Positions 29,086 to 38,933 of a DNA stretch of 64,000 bases are shown here, piece by piece. Origin of the DNA: Prillingera fragicola (taxonomy: Eukaryota; Basidiomycota; Tremellomycetes; Trichosporonales; Trichosporonaceae); assembly GCA_002335605.1 (NCBI GenBank), contig BEDY01000007.1:372001-436000 (forward strand), read 5' to 3'. Below the pieces are notes generated by a model. The model had not been told where the DNA came from. It did not search any database and saw only the letters and a list, made by a program, of their open reading frames with translations. Position 1 is the stretch's first letter. Every line of letters begins with the position of its first letter. The position numbers and the translations under genes are program-made.

Positions 29086-31386
29086 TCACTCGGCAAACTT
29101 GTCCAGATACCCATCCACGCCCTCCTCACACCACGTCAACCTCCCAGCCTCAAGCACGTAGACAGCGTCGGCACACTCGCGCACAAAGTGCCTGTCGTGC
29201 GTGACGAGCACGACCGTGCCCTCGTACTCGTTGAGCGCAGAAATGAGCCCCTGGACAGCATACATGTCCAAGTGGTTTGTAATCTCGTCGAGGAGCAAGA
29301 CATGCGGCGCGTCAAAGAGCATGACTGCCATGGCGAGGCGGGCGCGCTGGCCGCCGGACAAGACAGACGCCGGGCGTGTGGCGAGCCCGCCTGACAGCTC
29401 AAAGGCGCCGAGCTGGCGGCGGAGCTCGCCCTCTTTCACCCCGGGGTGAAGGGATGCGAGCAGCGCCAGGCCTGAGCGGGGCTCAGAGCTCAGCTCGTCG
29501 ACAAAGTGCTGGGTGTAGTGCGCAATCTTGAGTCGGGCCGGTGAATCGACGCGTCCAGACGTAGGCGCGAGGCTGCCGTTGAGGAGGGACACGAGGGTCG
29601 ACTTTCCACACCCGTTCAGTCCCAAAATCGCAATATGGTCGCCGGGCATGATGGACAAGTCGATAGACTTGAGCACGCGGTGCGTCCCCGGCCGCCCATC
29701 GGGTTTGGGGTACGCAAAACTGACGCGGTTGAGGGTGATGAGCGGCCCGGCAGTGCGGATATCCTGCGGCGGCGCGGGCAGCTTGAGGTCCACGCTCTTC
29801 TCTGCCGCAGCGAGCTCAATCTCGGGCCGCATAGTGTCGTGGAACCCGGCCCAGTAGGAGACTTTGAACCGCTTGCCGTCCTCTGTCTTGTCGCTTCCTG
29901 CCAGGCGTTCAAGTTTTTTCTTCCTCGATGCGGCCTGTGAAAGAACCTTGTCGTCGCCAGTGCCGCGGGCGTGCTTCATAAAGCTCTCGATAGACTTTTG
30001 GACGTGCTCACGGCGTCGCTGCAGAGATTCGAGCTGGCGCTCCTTCTTCTTCCGCAGCTCGTCCTCGGTCTGCTCGTACTCGTCATAGTTGCCCGGGTGG
30101 TACGTGAGCTTGCCCTCCTTGAGCCGGATAATCTCCTGGGAGACGGCGTTGAGAAAGTCACGGTCGTGCGAGACGCACACGACGGTCATGCCCTCGTCCC
30201 GGAGAGACACGAGATAATCTTGCAGCCAGGCAATGGCGGCCAGGTCCAAGTGGTTGGTCGCCTCATCGAGGAGCAAAATGTCAGGCGCGATAAAGAGTGC
30301 CTTGGCGAGCGCGACGCGCATACGCCAACCTCCAGACAAGCGAGCGACGGGCCCATCAGCCTGCGCATCGGACACGCCAAGCGACGCGAGAATAGCCCTT
30401 GCGCGGGCTTCAGCCGAATGCGCATCCATCTTGTCCAGCTGGTCATACAGCTCTGCGAGAACATGCGCCGCAGCCTCGGCATCAGCCTCGCGGCCAGCGT
30501 ACACTTCAGCCCGCACGTCGGCGACCATGGTATGCTCTGCCTCGAGCGCTTTACCGCGTGCAATCTTGCCCCGCTTCCCACTCCGCAGCGTAGCGAGCTT
30601 TTGCGACGCGAGCGTCCTCTCGGCAGCGATACGCCGGATATACCCCTCCAGCGCGGCCTTGAGCCCCTCGGGATCCTGCAGCGCCCCCTCGATCGCGCGC
30701 ACGTCGCGCACGCGCACCTCGCGCTCGGCGTCGGCAGCGAGGACGGCCTCGAGCACGCTCCCCTCTGCGTCGACGACGTCGAGCTGCGCGACATACAGAG
30801 TGCGCACGTTGGGGGGGAAGCCGACCAGGCTCTTGTCGCCGATCACGGACAGGAGCGTGCTTTTCCCCGCGCCGTTGCGGCCGACGAGACCGTAGTGCTG
30901 CCCCGCCTTGAGCCACAGCCTGGCGTCGGTCAGCAGCGGCGCGTCACCAATCGTCACGTTGACGTCGCGCAGGTCCACGTCCTTGGACAGCGTCGTGAGG
31001 GTTTCGGCGTGGAAGCGGCTTTGTTGGGAATACGCATTGATCACGGGTGCAGTGGGCGTCTGCGCGCCGCTCACGCTCGGCGTGGCCTGGGCTGCTTTTT
31101 TCTTCGCCAGCCGCCCCTTGCGGCCCGCAGGTTCAGGCGACGGTGGTGCCGGTGCAGCCTCGGCCAGAGGCTCGGGCTTCTTGGGCGAGACATCGAGCTT
31201 TGCAAACATTGCATCGAGCTCTTTGGTGCTCATGCCGAGAAACGGCGTGACTGCGCGCCGGACGTCGCTGGCGTCGTCCTTGCCGTCTATCGCCGAGGTT
31301 ATGAATGTGAGCGTGTCCGGGTCATCGTCAAACGTCTCGCGAACGTGGGACGGCGCGGCGGCCAGGAGGGTGTCGATTGTGATCAT
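29086..31386 (-). CDS. ABC-F family ATPase (GCN20/ABCF3-like), ribosome-associated
   Basis: Single exon, 766 aa. An N-terminal helical region of about 120 residues (with KKPEPLAEAAPAPPSPEP and a basic KGRLAKKKAAQ patch) precedes two ABC ATPase domains. Domain 1: Walker A GLVGRNGAGKSTLL, signature RLSGGWRMRVALAKAL, Walker B DILLLDEATNHLD. Domain 2: Walker A AILGLNGCGKSTLV, signature VLSGGQRARLAMAV, Walker B HVLLLDEITNHLD. The charged linker between domains (DELRKKKERQLESLQRRREHV) matches the ABC-F P-site tRNA interaction motif region. No membrane segments, so it is not a transporter. ABC-F proteins act on ribosomes in translation or in Gcn2 control. The usual DEPTNHLD is DEAT and DEIT here, which argues against calling it strict Gcn20; it may be another fungal ABC-F class. 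Confidence 0.88.
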   Translation of the reverse strand: MITIDTLLAAAPSHVRETFDDDPDTLTFITSAIDGKDDASDVRRAVTPFLGMSTKELDAMFAKLDVSPKKPEPLAEAAPAPPSPEPAGRKGRLAKKKAAQATPSVSGAQTPTAPVINAYSQQSRFHAETLTTLSKDVDLRDVNVTIGDAPLLTDARLWLKAGQHYGLVGRNGAGKSTLLSVIGDKSLVGFPPNVRTLYVAQLDVVDAEGSVLEAVLAADAEREVRVRDVRAIEGALQDPEGLKAALEGYIRRIAAERTLASQKLATLRSGKRGKIARGKALEAEHTMVADVRAEVYAGREADAEAAAHVLAELYDQLDKMDAHSAEARARAILASLGVSDAQADGPVARLSGGWRMRVALAKALFIAPDILLLDEATNHLDLAAIAWLQDYLVSLRDEGMTVVCVSHDRDFLNAVSQEIIRLKEGKLTYHPGNYDEYEQTEDELRKKKERQLESLQRRREHVQKSIESFMKHARGTGDDKVLSQAASRKKKLERLAGSDKTEDGKRFKVSYWAGFHDTMRPEIELAAAEKSVDLKLPAPPQDIRTAGPLITLNRVSFAYPKPDGRPGTHRVLKSIDLSIMPGDHIAILGLNGCGKSTLVSLLNGSLAPTSGRVDSPARLKIAHYTQHFVDELSSEPRSGLALLASLHPGVKEGELRRQLGAFELSGGLATRPASVLSGGQRARLAMAVMLFDAPHVLLLDEITNHLDMYAVQGLISALNEYEGTVVLVTHDRHFVRECADAVYVLEAGRLTWCEEGVDGYLDKFAE

Positions 31387-31925
31387 GCGGGTGGGGTGAG
31401 GGTGGGCCAGCTAGGTGGGGCTGGCTGGGGGTTGCGCGGCGATGATGATACGTGGGATTGTAGTTGTTATGGTTCGTGTTGTGAGTCGTAGAGTTGTGCT
31501 GCTGTTGAGAGAGAGAGGGATGTCAATGCAAGAGATGAATATAAGAGCAAGAGATGGACGACGATGAGTTGGGTGGATGTGGTTTTTCGGATCCGAATGA
31601 CGCAGAAGAGATCTCTCGGATCCGAGCTCCGGCATCTCGGACCTTCGCCGTCGTCGTCCATCGCGAGCACAGCGCCGAGCCTGAGCAGGGTGGTGAGAAG
31701 AGGTCGATAACAGCAGCACGCCATTACCAGGGGCAAGGATCAATGCATCTACTCTACTCGGCGCTTGAGCCGGCGGCGTCGGCTTTGTCCGTCTCCTCGA
31801 CGACTTGTCTACACTGCCACTGGAACATGATGCCAGCTGCTAGCCAATGCTGCCAGGACAGACCCCGCCTCGACGCACTCGTGGTTGTCTGTGGCCCCTC
31901 TGCTCCCCGCAGCCATCACGGAAGC
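31387..31925. other. Intergenic
   Basis: 539 bp: promoter of the ABC-F gene (left part) and 3' region of the SDR gene. No ORF supported. Confidence 0.45.
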
Positions 31926-32717
31926 CTACTGCGCCGTCCACCCACCATCGACACTAATCTCCCCACCCGTCATGGTACTCGCATCGTCGCTACACAGAAA
32001 CACGACGAGCCCGCCAATCTTCTCCGGCGTAGTAAACGCCATCATGGGCTGCTTTTCCCCCAACAACTTTTTGCTCTCGACCTCGATACTCGTCCCGTTC
32101 TCCCAGGCGCGGACCTCGATCTGTTTCCGCACAAGCGGCGTCAACACCCACCCGGGACAGATGCTGTTGGCCGTGATCCCCGTATTGGCATTCTCGAGGG
32201 CGACGACTTTGGTCAACCCGACAACCCCGTGCTTGGCAGCGACATAGGCCGACTTGCCGACACTCCCGACCTTGCCGTGGCTGCTGGCGACGTTGATGAC
32301 GCGCCCCCACCCGCGCGCCTGCATGTGCGGGAGCGCAGCCTTGGTGGCGTGGAACGTCGAGGTGAGGTTGATCGCAATGATGTCGTCCCACTTGTCCTCG
32401 GGGAACGCGTCCACCTCGGCGACGTGCTGGATCCCCGCGTTGTTGACCAGCACGTCGCAGCTGCCCAGCACGGCGACGCACTCGGCGACCATTGCGCGGA
32501 TGTCGGACGGAACGCGCATGTCGGCTGGTGAGTAGGCCACCTTGACGCCGTGCCGGGAGAGAGCAATGCGGAGCTCGTCGACGACGTGCGCGTCGCCAAA
32601 GCCGTTCAGCATAATGTTGTAGCCCTTTGCTGCGAGTGCCGAGGCGATGCCCAGGCCGATGCCAGAGGTCGAGCCCGTGATTAGGGCCGCGCGTTGGACG
32701 GGCGGGTGCAGGGGCAT
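31926..32717 (-). CDS. Short-chain dehydrogenase, 3-hydroxybutyrate dehydrogenase-like
   Basis: Single exon, 263 aa, the usual length for a classical SDR. It shows the cofactor loop ALITGSTSGIGLGIA (about residues 11-25), NNAG in DVLVNNAGIQHVAEV, and the catalytic Asn in INLTSTFHATKAALP. The active-site Ser is in NVASSHGKVGS and the YxxxK in SAYVAAKHGVVGLTKVVALE. The C-terminal PGWVLTPLV, KQPMMAFTTPEKIGGLVVFLCSDDAS (seen in parts) and SVDGGWTAQ closely follow bacterial D-beta-hydroxybutyrate dehydrogenases. These interconvert 3-hydroxybutyrate and acetoacetate with NAD+. Lack of introns and the bacterial-type sequence suggest ancient acquisition; related SDRs occur in fungi, so this is not proven. 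Substrate assignment moderate. Confidence 0.85.
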   Translation of the reverse strand: MPLHPPVQRAALITGSTSGIGLGIASALAAKGYNIMLNGFGDAHVVDELRIALSRHGVKVAYSPADMRVPSDIRAMVAECVAVLGSCDVLVNNAGIQHVAEVDAFPEDKWDDIIAINLTSTFHATKAALPHMQARGWGRVINVASSHGKVGSVGKSAYVAAKHGVVGLTKVVALENANTGITANSICPGWVLTPLVRKQIEVRAWENGTSIEVESKKLLGEKQPMMAFTTPEKIGGLVVFLCSDDASTMTGGEISVDGGWTAQ

Positions 32718-33004
32718 GGCGCTGAAAGCTGCAGGGGGAGTGTGTGCGAGTATGTGTGTGTAGTGGTGTGGGTCGTGTTGTTGAGATAGTGTTCGGTTGA
32801 GAATGGTGAGAAATGAGGCGTTGAATGGCGTTTCAATAGGTTTCGGCGTCGGCGTGCCGGTTCGGGCCGTGTGTTTGGTTCCGGACTTAGTCCGGCGGCA
32901 TCATCAACAGCGTCAACAGCGAGCAGCGACTACAAGTGGGCTTGTACGACATAATCTAGACTTGCACGCATTGCATGGCATGGCATCTATCCCAACAAGT
33001 CACT
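32718..33004. other. Spacer upstream of SDR / downstream of isomerase
   Basis: 287 bp with no ORF of note; SDR promoter on the minus strand and isomerase 3' UTR. Confidence 0.4.
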
Positions 33005-34170
33005 CTACGCCTTTGCCTTCTTTGCATCCTTTGCCTTCTTTGCAGCCGCGAAGCGCGCCATGGCGTCCTTGTGCTCCTGGCTCTTGAACCGTTCCCCCAC
33101 CAGTGCCATTTCGGCCGCGTTGAGTTCGTGCAGCTTCTTGCGCAGCTCGGCGGAGCGGATCATGGACTTTGACGCGACTGTGGTGTCAGCGTGCCCCGTT
33201 TCGACGCTGCCAGCAACAAACACTCACTGATACTTCCCGGGGCGAGATCCTCGAGCTTCTTCGACATCGAGTCGACGACAGCCTGCGCCATGCCTTCTTG
33301 CGGGAGCACGTCGGCAAAGAAGCCCGTGTGCTTCAGCTCGTCCACGGGCATGGTTTCCGCGAGATAGAGCATGCGGCTGGTCAGGCTGGGTCCAAAGATT
33401 GGCGGGAAGGTGACGGAGCTGCAGCCCTCGACGCTGACGCCGATACGCGAGAAGGGGGTCGTGAGTGTCGTCTGGGGCGAGGCGTAGACTAGGTCGAAGA
33501 GCGGGAGCATGGTCACGCAGATGCCGTACGAGGGGCCTGTGGCGTCAGCGCTTGCTTACAATAGCTCGCGGCTGAGCCGGGACAAGCAGAGACTCACCCT
33601 GCACACTAGCTACGGCCAGCTTGGGAAAGTCAATGAGCATGTCAATATAATCTTGTGCGGGGTTGGCCGGCTTCTCTCCCGCCTTGCCGTCGCCTCCACC
33701 ATCCATTCCCGCGCCCTCGACGATCTGGCCACCTGCGGAGAAGAACCGGCCGGTCGAGGAGCTGTGGCAGTCAGCGGCCTGCCAGCGGAGTGTGGGCAGA
33801 GGTGCAAGGTGCAAGGGTAGGAGCTACGTACAGGACAACGGCCTTGATGTCTTGGTTCTCCTTTGCATAGTGGAATCCCTCCATGAGTTCCTGCCCGTCA
33901 GCCAAGCTCGGCGTCGTAAAGGACACTCACGCCGTCTGCACGTCGGAACAAAGCGAATCAACCAAGGCAAGACGGGCAAAACACTGTTAGCATTGGTAAT
34001 GTTGGAGAGTGAAGGCTCGCTAGCTGTAACTCTGGCATAGCCCACGCACACTTTGTAGATCCAAACGAATTGAGATTCTTGGGCGTGTTGAGCGTCAACT
34101 CGAGGATACCTGCCGGGTGGACGCGGGCGAGGACCTCTGTGAGTTTAGGGAGGATAGACCTGATCGACAT
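33005..34170 (-). CDS. Delta3,Delta2-enoyl-CoA isomerase-like (crotonase fold), with a 5-nt exon
   Basis: Six exons on the minus strand: 34170-34050, 33935-33931, 33890-33832, 33761-33598, 33536-33228, 33177-33005; 276 aa. Crotonase motifs: ILELTLNTPKNLNSFGST, DIKAVVLSSTGRFFSAGGQI (oxyanion loop), the SYGICVTMLPLFDLVYAS core, and SRIGVSVEGCSSVTFPPIFG. The Glu in SVEGCSS is the base used by the ECI group. This enzyme moves double bonds of unsaturated acyl-CoAs so that beta-oxidation can proceed. Exon 2 (ACGGC) is needed to keep the frame: AAG T | AC GGC | GAA gives KYGELMEGFHYAKE, which fits the family. The C-terminus is Lys/Ala-rich and ends KKAKA, not a standard PTS1, so peroxisomal import is uncertain. 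Confidence 0.85.
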
Positions 34171-34710
34171 TGTGCTGGCTTTTCTCAGTGTGCGGCTTGG
34201 TGAGGTTAGTGAGTGATGAGAGAAGAGAGATGAGGGTGTCGACCTGCACGAGATAAGGCCCAAACGATTCGACCGAGTGCGGGGTCGTGTCCGAGATGTT
34301 GCTTTGGTTTTGCCGGAAACTGGTCCGCCGATGGGTGCTTTGCTTTTGCCTGGGTGTGGGTCTATGCTGGCTCGTACAGAGCTACGGAGCAGCGGCGACT
34401 GATGTATAGCAGTAGTCCCTGGTTACCGAGTGGGCCTCTCTGTTGGAGTGGGACATTGTCGGCATCATGGTCATGGTCGATGAATCGTCAACAACATGGT
34501 GGCAACAATGCCCCATTATAGCCGGGCTAATAAGAATATACTTCCGCTAATGCATCATCACCCACCCATTAGCATGAACTTTGTAATGCTCGATGTTGTT
34601 GTTGACATCTTGACCTTTACGTTCATCGCTGCAGCGTCCAGTATCATAATAATGCACATATCGTGACCATACATTTTGGTATACACTGTCCACATCCATC
34701 CCCAAGCCCC
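34171..34710. other. Intergenic with AT-rich CTAATG patch
   Basis: 540 bp. An AT-rich part (about 34510-34600) includes TTCCGCTAATG at 34542-34552, a word also found at 11317-11327. No ORF supported. Confidence 0.45.
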
Positions 34711-35562
34711 TCAACGCGCCGGACCATACGTAAACCCCTGCTCGGCATCATACGGCGTGCCATACGCAGGTGCGCGCGCAGGCAGGCCGTCGGCATTCGA
34801 CAGCGTGCTGTGGTGCATGTCCGACCCGCTCGCCTCGTGGTAACTCTCCCCGCGGCGGGGCACGCTCGCGACCCCCGCACCCGCCGCGCCAGCCATGAGG
34901 GGCATGCCGTCCATGCTCGACCTGTTGGCGACGTACTTGCGCGATGCGCCGCCGGTGCGGCTGTCCCGGAAGGGTTTCTTGAAGCGCACAAAGAGGCCGA
35001 TGAGGATGAGCAGCAGCACACCGCCGCCGATACCCGCGCCCATGCCGATGGCTGCCTGTTGCGAGATTTTGATCGGCGCGTTGGCGGTAGGCTTGATGCG
35101 CTCGCAGATTGTCGTGCTGTTCCACGCCGTGCACGCAGAGTAGGTGTTGGTGTAGGTCGTGCTCCACGCCTCGTAGGTCCACGACGTGGTCGACGACTCG
35201 GTCGTGGTCTCGGACACGGACTCGGACTCGGATTCAGACTGGCTCTGCTTGGCCGACGCAGACACGCGCCCCCGCGACGCCGACGCCGACGGGCTGACCG
35301 TGGGACGCACGCTGCTCGCGCCCGGGCGCGAGACCGAGGGGCGCGCGGGCGAGGCGGACGCGCTTCCCCTCGCCGGGGACGCGGCGGCGCTGGCACGGCC
35401 GTTGCCAGAGGCGCTGGGGGCTACGGCGGCGGCGTTGGCGGCGCGCATCGAGGCTTCGGCGGGCGACATGCCGTTTGGGCGGTCGGCTTGGCGCTCGACG
35501 CGTGATGCCCGTGGTGGCGGGGCCGGGGCCGGGGTGAAGGGGATGCGGGGTTCGAGCTCCAT
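34711..35562 (-). CDS. Single-pass membrane protein with Ser-rich ectodomain
   Basis: Single exon, 283 aa. No N-terminal signal peptide; the first 170 residues are Ala/Pro/Ser-rich, with SASPARGSASASPARPS and a Ser/Glu stretch (KQSQSESESESVSETTTESS). A short segment with two Cys (YTNTYSACTAWNSTTICE) lies before one transmembrane helix (AIGMGAGIGGGVLLLILIGLFV, about 172-193) followed by basic FKKPFR. The remaining 90 residues are presumably cytosolic. The order Ser-rich region, short Cys segment, one helix, cytosolic tail is reminiscent of Mid2/Wsc-type wall sensors, but no WSC domain exists and a signal peptide is missing. Function unknown. Confidence 0.7.
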   Translation of the reverse strand: MELEPRIPFTPAPAPPPRASRVERQADRPNGMSPAEASMRAANAAAVAPSASGNGRASAAASPARGSASASPARPSVSRPGASSVRPTVSPSASASRGRVSASAKQSQSESESESVSETTTESSTTSWTYEAWSTTYTNTYSACTAWNSTTICERIKPTANAPIKISQQAAIGMGAGIGGGVLLLILIGLFVRFKKPFRDSRTGGASRKYVANRSSMDGMPLMAGAAGAGVASVPRRGESYHEASGSDMHHSTLSNADGLPARAPAYGTPYDAEQGFTYGPAR

Positions 35563-36413
35563 TTTGAGTAGTGTGGAGAGAGTGCGGATGAGAGGTGTGG
35601 TGAGATTGGTGCGACTGTGTTATGTGTTTAGAGGCTGGGTAAAGGCGATTAAAGGCTGGTCGAGAGCGAGGCTGTGATGTGCTGTGCGCTGAGGAGAGGT
35701 GTGAGAGCGAGCAGACACAAGGGGATGTGCGTCGACGACAACGGTGAGTGAGTACGGGGTGTGAAGAGACTCCAGAGCCTCGACATATGCTTTAAATTGG
35801 TCTTTGCATGGCTCGGCCACATACGAAAGGAGCATAGTCTCCGCACAGCAGTCATGTACGATGCATACTACTACCAGCGGCGACGACGACGGCGAGCACT
35901 GCAGCAGCACAGCCAGCGAGCCAGCCTCGGAACAGGAACAGTAACAGCCACTCCTGCAGGGCAGCCACCCACCCGTTTCATTCTCTGCCCCCAAGTCACC
36001 GACGCACCCGGGGCTAGTGTACGCATGCATGCATGTACTGGTCTCGAGTAGGAACAGTACCTCGTGTCTGTGAATAGAATAACACAATCTCATTTACCGC
36101 TGCGAGATTCAGAGAGAGAGAGGAGAGGAATGAGACCTGGGCGGTGCTGGTTTCAACACCACCGCCTCATCTCCTGGCCATGGCGTCGAGAAGCATTGTC
36201 TTGTGCATGTCAAACCAGTGGGCCAGTGATCAGCCCTAACCGCAGATGCATCTCTGCAGCTCCCAGATGTAGCGCAGGCTAGCCTCGGCTCTAGAGTCTG
36301 GTGGGAACTCTACCCTCGATTCTCATTCTCGTCACTGTTCTGGACGTCTGGACGCACATGCAGTCTCGGCGAGTTTGACACTGGTACACGCCTAGGGGCT
36401 TCTCTTAGCCGCG

Positions 36414-36508
36414 GACCTGCTTCTGCAGAAGCAGGTCAGAGCTCCAACGCTGCAAAGAGCTCCAACGCTGCAACGAGGGGGAGGCAATGTCTCCGGTGCA
36501 GCGTTGGA
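36414..36508. repeat. 24-bp perfect palindrome plus 18-bp tandem duplication and inverted copy
   Basis: 36414-36437 reads identically on both strands around a CTGCAG centre. Immediately after it, an 18-bp unit (AGAGCTCCAACGCTGCAA) is present twice in perfect tandem (36438-36455, 36456-36473). The reverse complement of its 12-bp core (TGCAGCGTTGGA) follows at 36497-36508, so either direct copy can pair with it. Confidence 0.85.
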
Positions 36509-37046
36509 ACACGGGGAGAAGTAAGTGTCCGAGGCGATGTTCTCTTCGTGGTCTCGCCGGTGACATTGTCTCCTGCCCTGCTCCTTTCCCCTGGGTCCTG
36601 CCTGTTCGAGATGCAGGTAGCTGCAGAGTTGGTAGTAGGGCTGCACTGCAGAGCCAACCTGCGATGAATGCATGAAACCACCCTGCTGGACCGAGTTCTA
36701 ATCTGAGACCACTCTGGCTGGCAATGTTTGGTTCTCAACCTATGGGCCAGTCGATACTTGTCCTGCCCGTCCCCGACATTGACCTCTGGACATGTGTTGT
36801 CCAAGAATACATCGCCGTGGGACAACAGCGTACCTTACCTCGGCGACAGCAGCAACCGCAACGGCATCCGGCGCGGCGGCGTCTGTCAGCCTGCCCTGCC
36901 CTGCCCACCTGGGTCAGTGTCGTACTCGCCAATGCGCCCACAACAGTAGCAACTCCATGTCACCTCCATTCACCAAGCATTTGACATTGTTGACTGGCAC
37001 ATCTACGCACCGCGCATTGTTGAGCGGCGCATCGCTTGGTTCCTCG

Positions 37047-37070
37047 CAGCGGATTGACCAGCGGATTGAC
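37047..37070. repeat. Tandem 12-bp duplication
   Basis: CAGCGGATTGAC occurs twice without a gap (37047-37058, 37059-37070). Confidence 0.8.
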
Positions 37071-37184
37071 AGAGCACTGCCCGGCGGCTGGTGGCTGGCA
37101 CCGCCTCGCTGACAGCCGTTACAGCCTCCATGACCAACAGTGCAACTCACCCCAAACTTCGAGCTCACCACCATTCATGCCTGG

Positions 37185-37664
37185 CTAAACATTCGTAAAC
37201 GGGTCATACGGAACACTAAACCTCTCCCTCTCATCCCTCTCCCTCCTAAGCCTCTTCCTCTCCGCCACGGCCTCAGCCTCCTCCTCCTCCCTCTCCTCAT
37301 ACCCCCTCTGCTCCTCCCCCTCCTCAGCATCCCGATACTCTCCAGCCTCACTCATCTCCTCCCCCTCCCCATGCACCTCCCTCATGGCACTCTCATAAGG
37401 CACCCCAAACTCATCCCCCGGCGCACGCGCATACTTGCCCCCCTCGTCAAACGCGTGTGCCATGCGCGCACGCATCCCGGCCTCCTGCGCCGCGCGCGAG
37501 AGGCGGCGCCGCCGGATGTGCGCGGTGAGAAACCACGCGCACGCAAAGAGGACTATTGCGCCGCCGATTGAGGCGCCGATTATCGCTGCTAGGGGGATTG
37601 GGGCGGCGGCGTGGTGGTTGCCTGAGGGGAAGGAGGAGGAGGCGGGGGAGGACGGGAAGGACAT
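37185..37664 (-). CDS. Small single-pass membrane protein with acidic/coiled cytosolic tail
   Basis: Single exon, 159 aa. Short Ser/Pro-rich N-terminus (MSFPSSPASSSFPSGNHH) without signal peptide, then one helix (AAIIGASIGGAIVLFACAWFLTA, about 26-48) and a basic stop (HIRRRRLSR). The tail is very rich in Glu and Arg (GEYRDAEEGEEQRGYEEREE and EAVAERKRLRRERDERER) and may form a coiled coil. It resembles the neighbouring single-pass proteins only in layout, not in sequence. Unknown function; codon pattern and the helix plus positive-inside residues support it being real. Confidence 0.6.
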   Translation of the reverse strand: MSFPSSPASSSFPSGNHHAAAPIPLAAIIGASIGGAIVLFACAWFLTAHIRRRRLSRAAQEAGMRARMAHAFDEGGKYARAPGDEFGVPYESAMREVHGEGEEMSEAGEYRDAEEGEEQRGYEEREEEEAEAVAERKRLRRERDERERFSVPYDPFTNV

Positions 37665-38933
37665 TGCGGCGTTGGCGTGAGGTATGGGCGTCGGCGGGGG
37701 TAGGCGTCGGCGTCGGCGGGCGGTTGATGAGGCAGGTGTCTTGGTGCTAGTTGCGGCGTGCTGGCCTGGTTGGCGGTCTCTTCGCGAGATGCTGGAGTGG
37801 TACGCGGTATGGGGGCAAGAGGTATAGTAGAATCACTCGCTCCTGGGGATGAAGCACCACCAACTACGCCGCAGCTGGTCTTAAGACTCTCTCGTCGAGC
37901 AGCGCTTGTTGGAGCACGCACAGCGTGCGCTGGTCGCCGTCGGGGCATGCTACTGTCAACCAACAGGACGTCGTGCTTGATTATCCTCGCTCTCCCGTTC
38001 ACCGCAACACCGCCTCGGGACGAGATCTCGTAGCTCCCATCGTTGTAGCAGAGGGACGATTCTCAGACGCGCCAATGCTGGCCGGCGGTGATCATCGTCG
38101 TGAGATGAGATGAGATCCAGGCTGGAATGCCTCGTTGTTGAAGCGAGCTTTTCTCCGTGGGGCGGTGGACAGATCCGAGATCGCGGTAGTGAAATGCTGG
38201 GCTAGAGCAGTGAGTGCACAGTGCTGCTGGGGAAGCTGGCGTGTTGTTGTCGGGGAGTACCGCTGTAGATGCTTAACGGTGCTGTGAGGGTACTTGACGG
38301 GTGCTGCGGATGGGCAGGGATGTGGGTGGCAGGTCGCCGTCGGTCTTGATTGCCCTGGCACAATGGGGTTCCATTCCAGCCGTTGGTCTGGGCTGTTCGA
38401 TGTTCACTCCTGCACTGCTTCAGCAGCGTGTTAGTTACAGCTCATTGGCTGCCAACATGGGCTGTGATCACGCTGTGGATGCGGAGTAATCAGCATAGCG
38501 ATGATATCTGACATGAGACGCAAGAGATGCCAAGTGCCCGACCCATCGGTCAATTTCCACCCAGCGCCACGACACTTTCTCGCACCTACACCTCTTCGCC
38601 CTCATCTCGCATCCTCCAATGCATAGCGAGCAGCAGCAAACAGACATCATATCGCCACCTTGTTTTGATAGAGGGATCTGCAGATTGCTCGTAGGAGCCC
38701 GGCGCTTTCCCACTAACTTATGGCGATGCTCAATCTGTTCCTCTGCCACCTCTTGACCACTAACAATGATGACGCTCAGTGCTCCCCACTCGTTGTCCAG
38801 AACATCTCTGCAAGTGTAACAATGCATTGCCCAAGTCACCGAGCAACCGAGCACTATACATGAGTTTTGTTCTACGTACGCACAAACGCACGGAACTGTC
38901 CGTTCTACGATTCTACACATGTCTCCGACCCAC
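37665..38933. other. Intergenic
   Basis: 1.27 kb without recognisable genes. ORFs seen are short and motif-free. Confidence 0.4.

Larger units (their letters stand above)
35563..37184. other. Long intergenic region with palindrome and repeats
   Basis: 1.6 kb with no convincing ORF. Holds a 24-bp perfect palindrome (36414-36437), a tandem 18-bp duplication (36438-36473), an inverted copy of its core (36497-36508) and a tandem 12-bp duplication (37047-37070). Confidence 0.5.

Noticed and set aside
29971..31491. 506-codon plus-strand ORF opposite the ABC-F gene
   Set aside because: Antisense of a gene with intact Walker motifs; starts from a non-ATG codon and lacks any domain.
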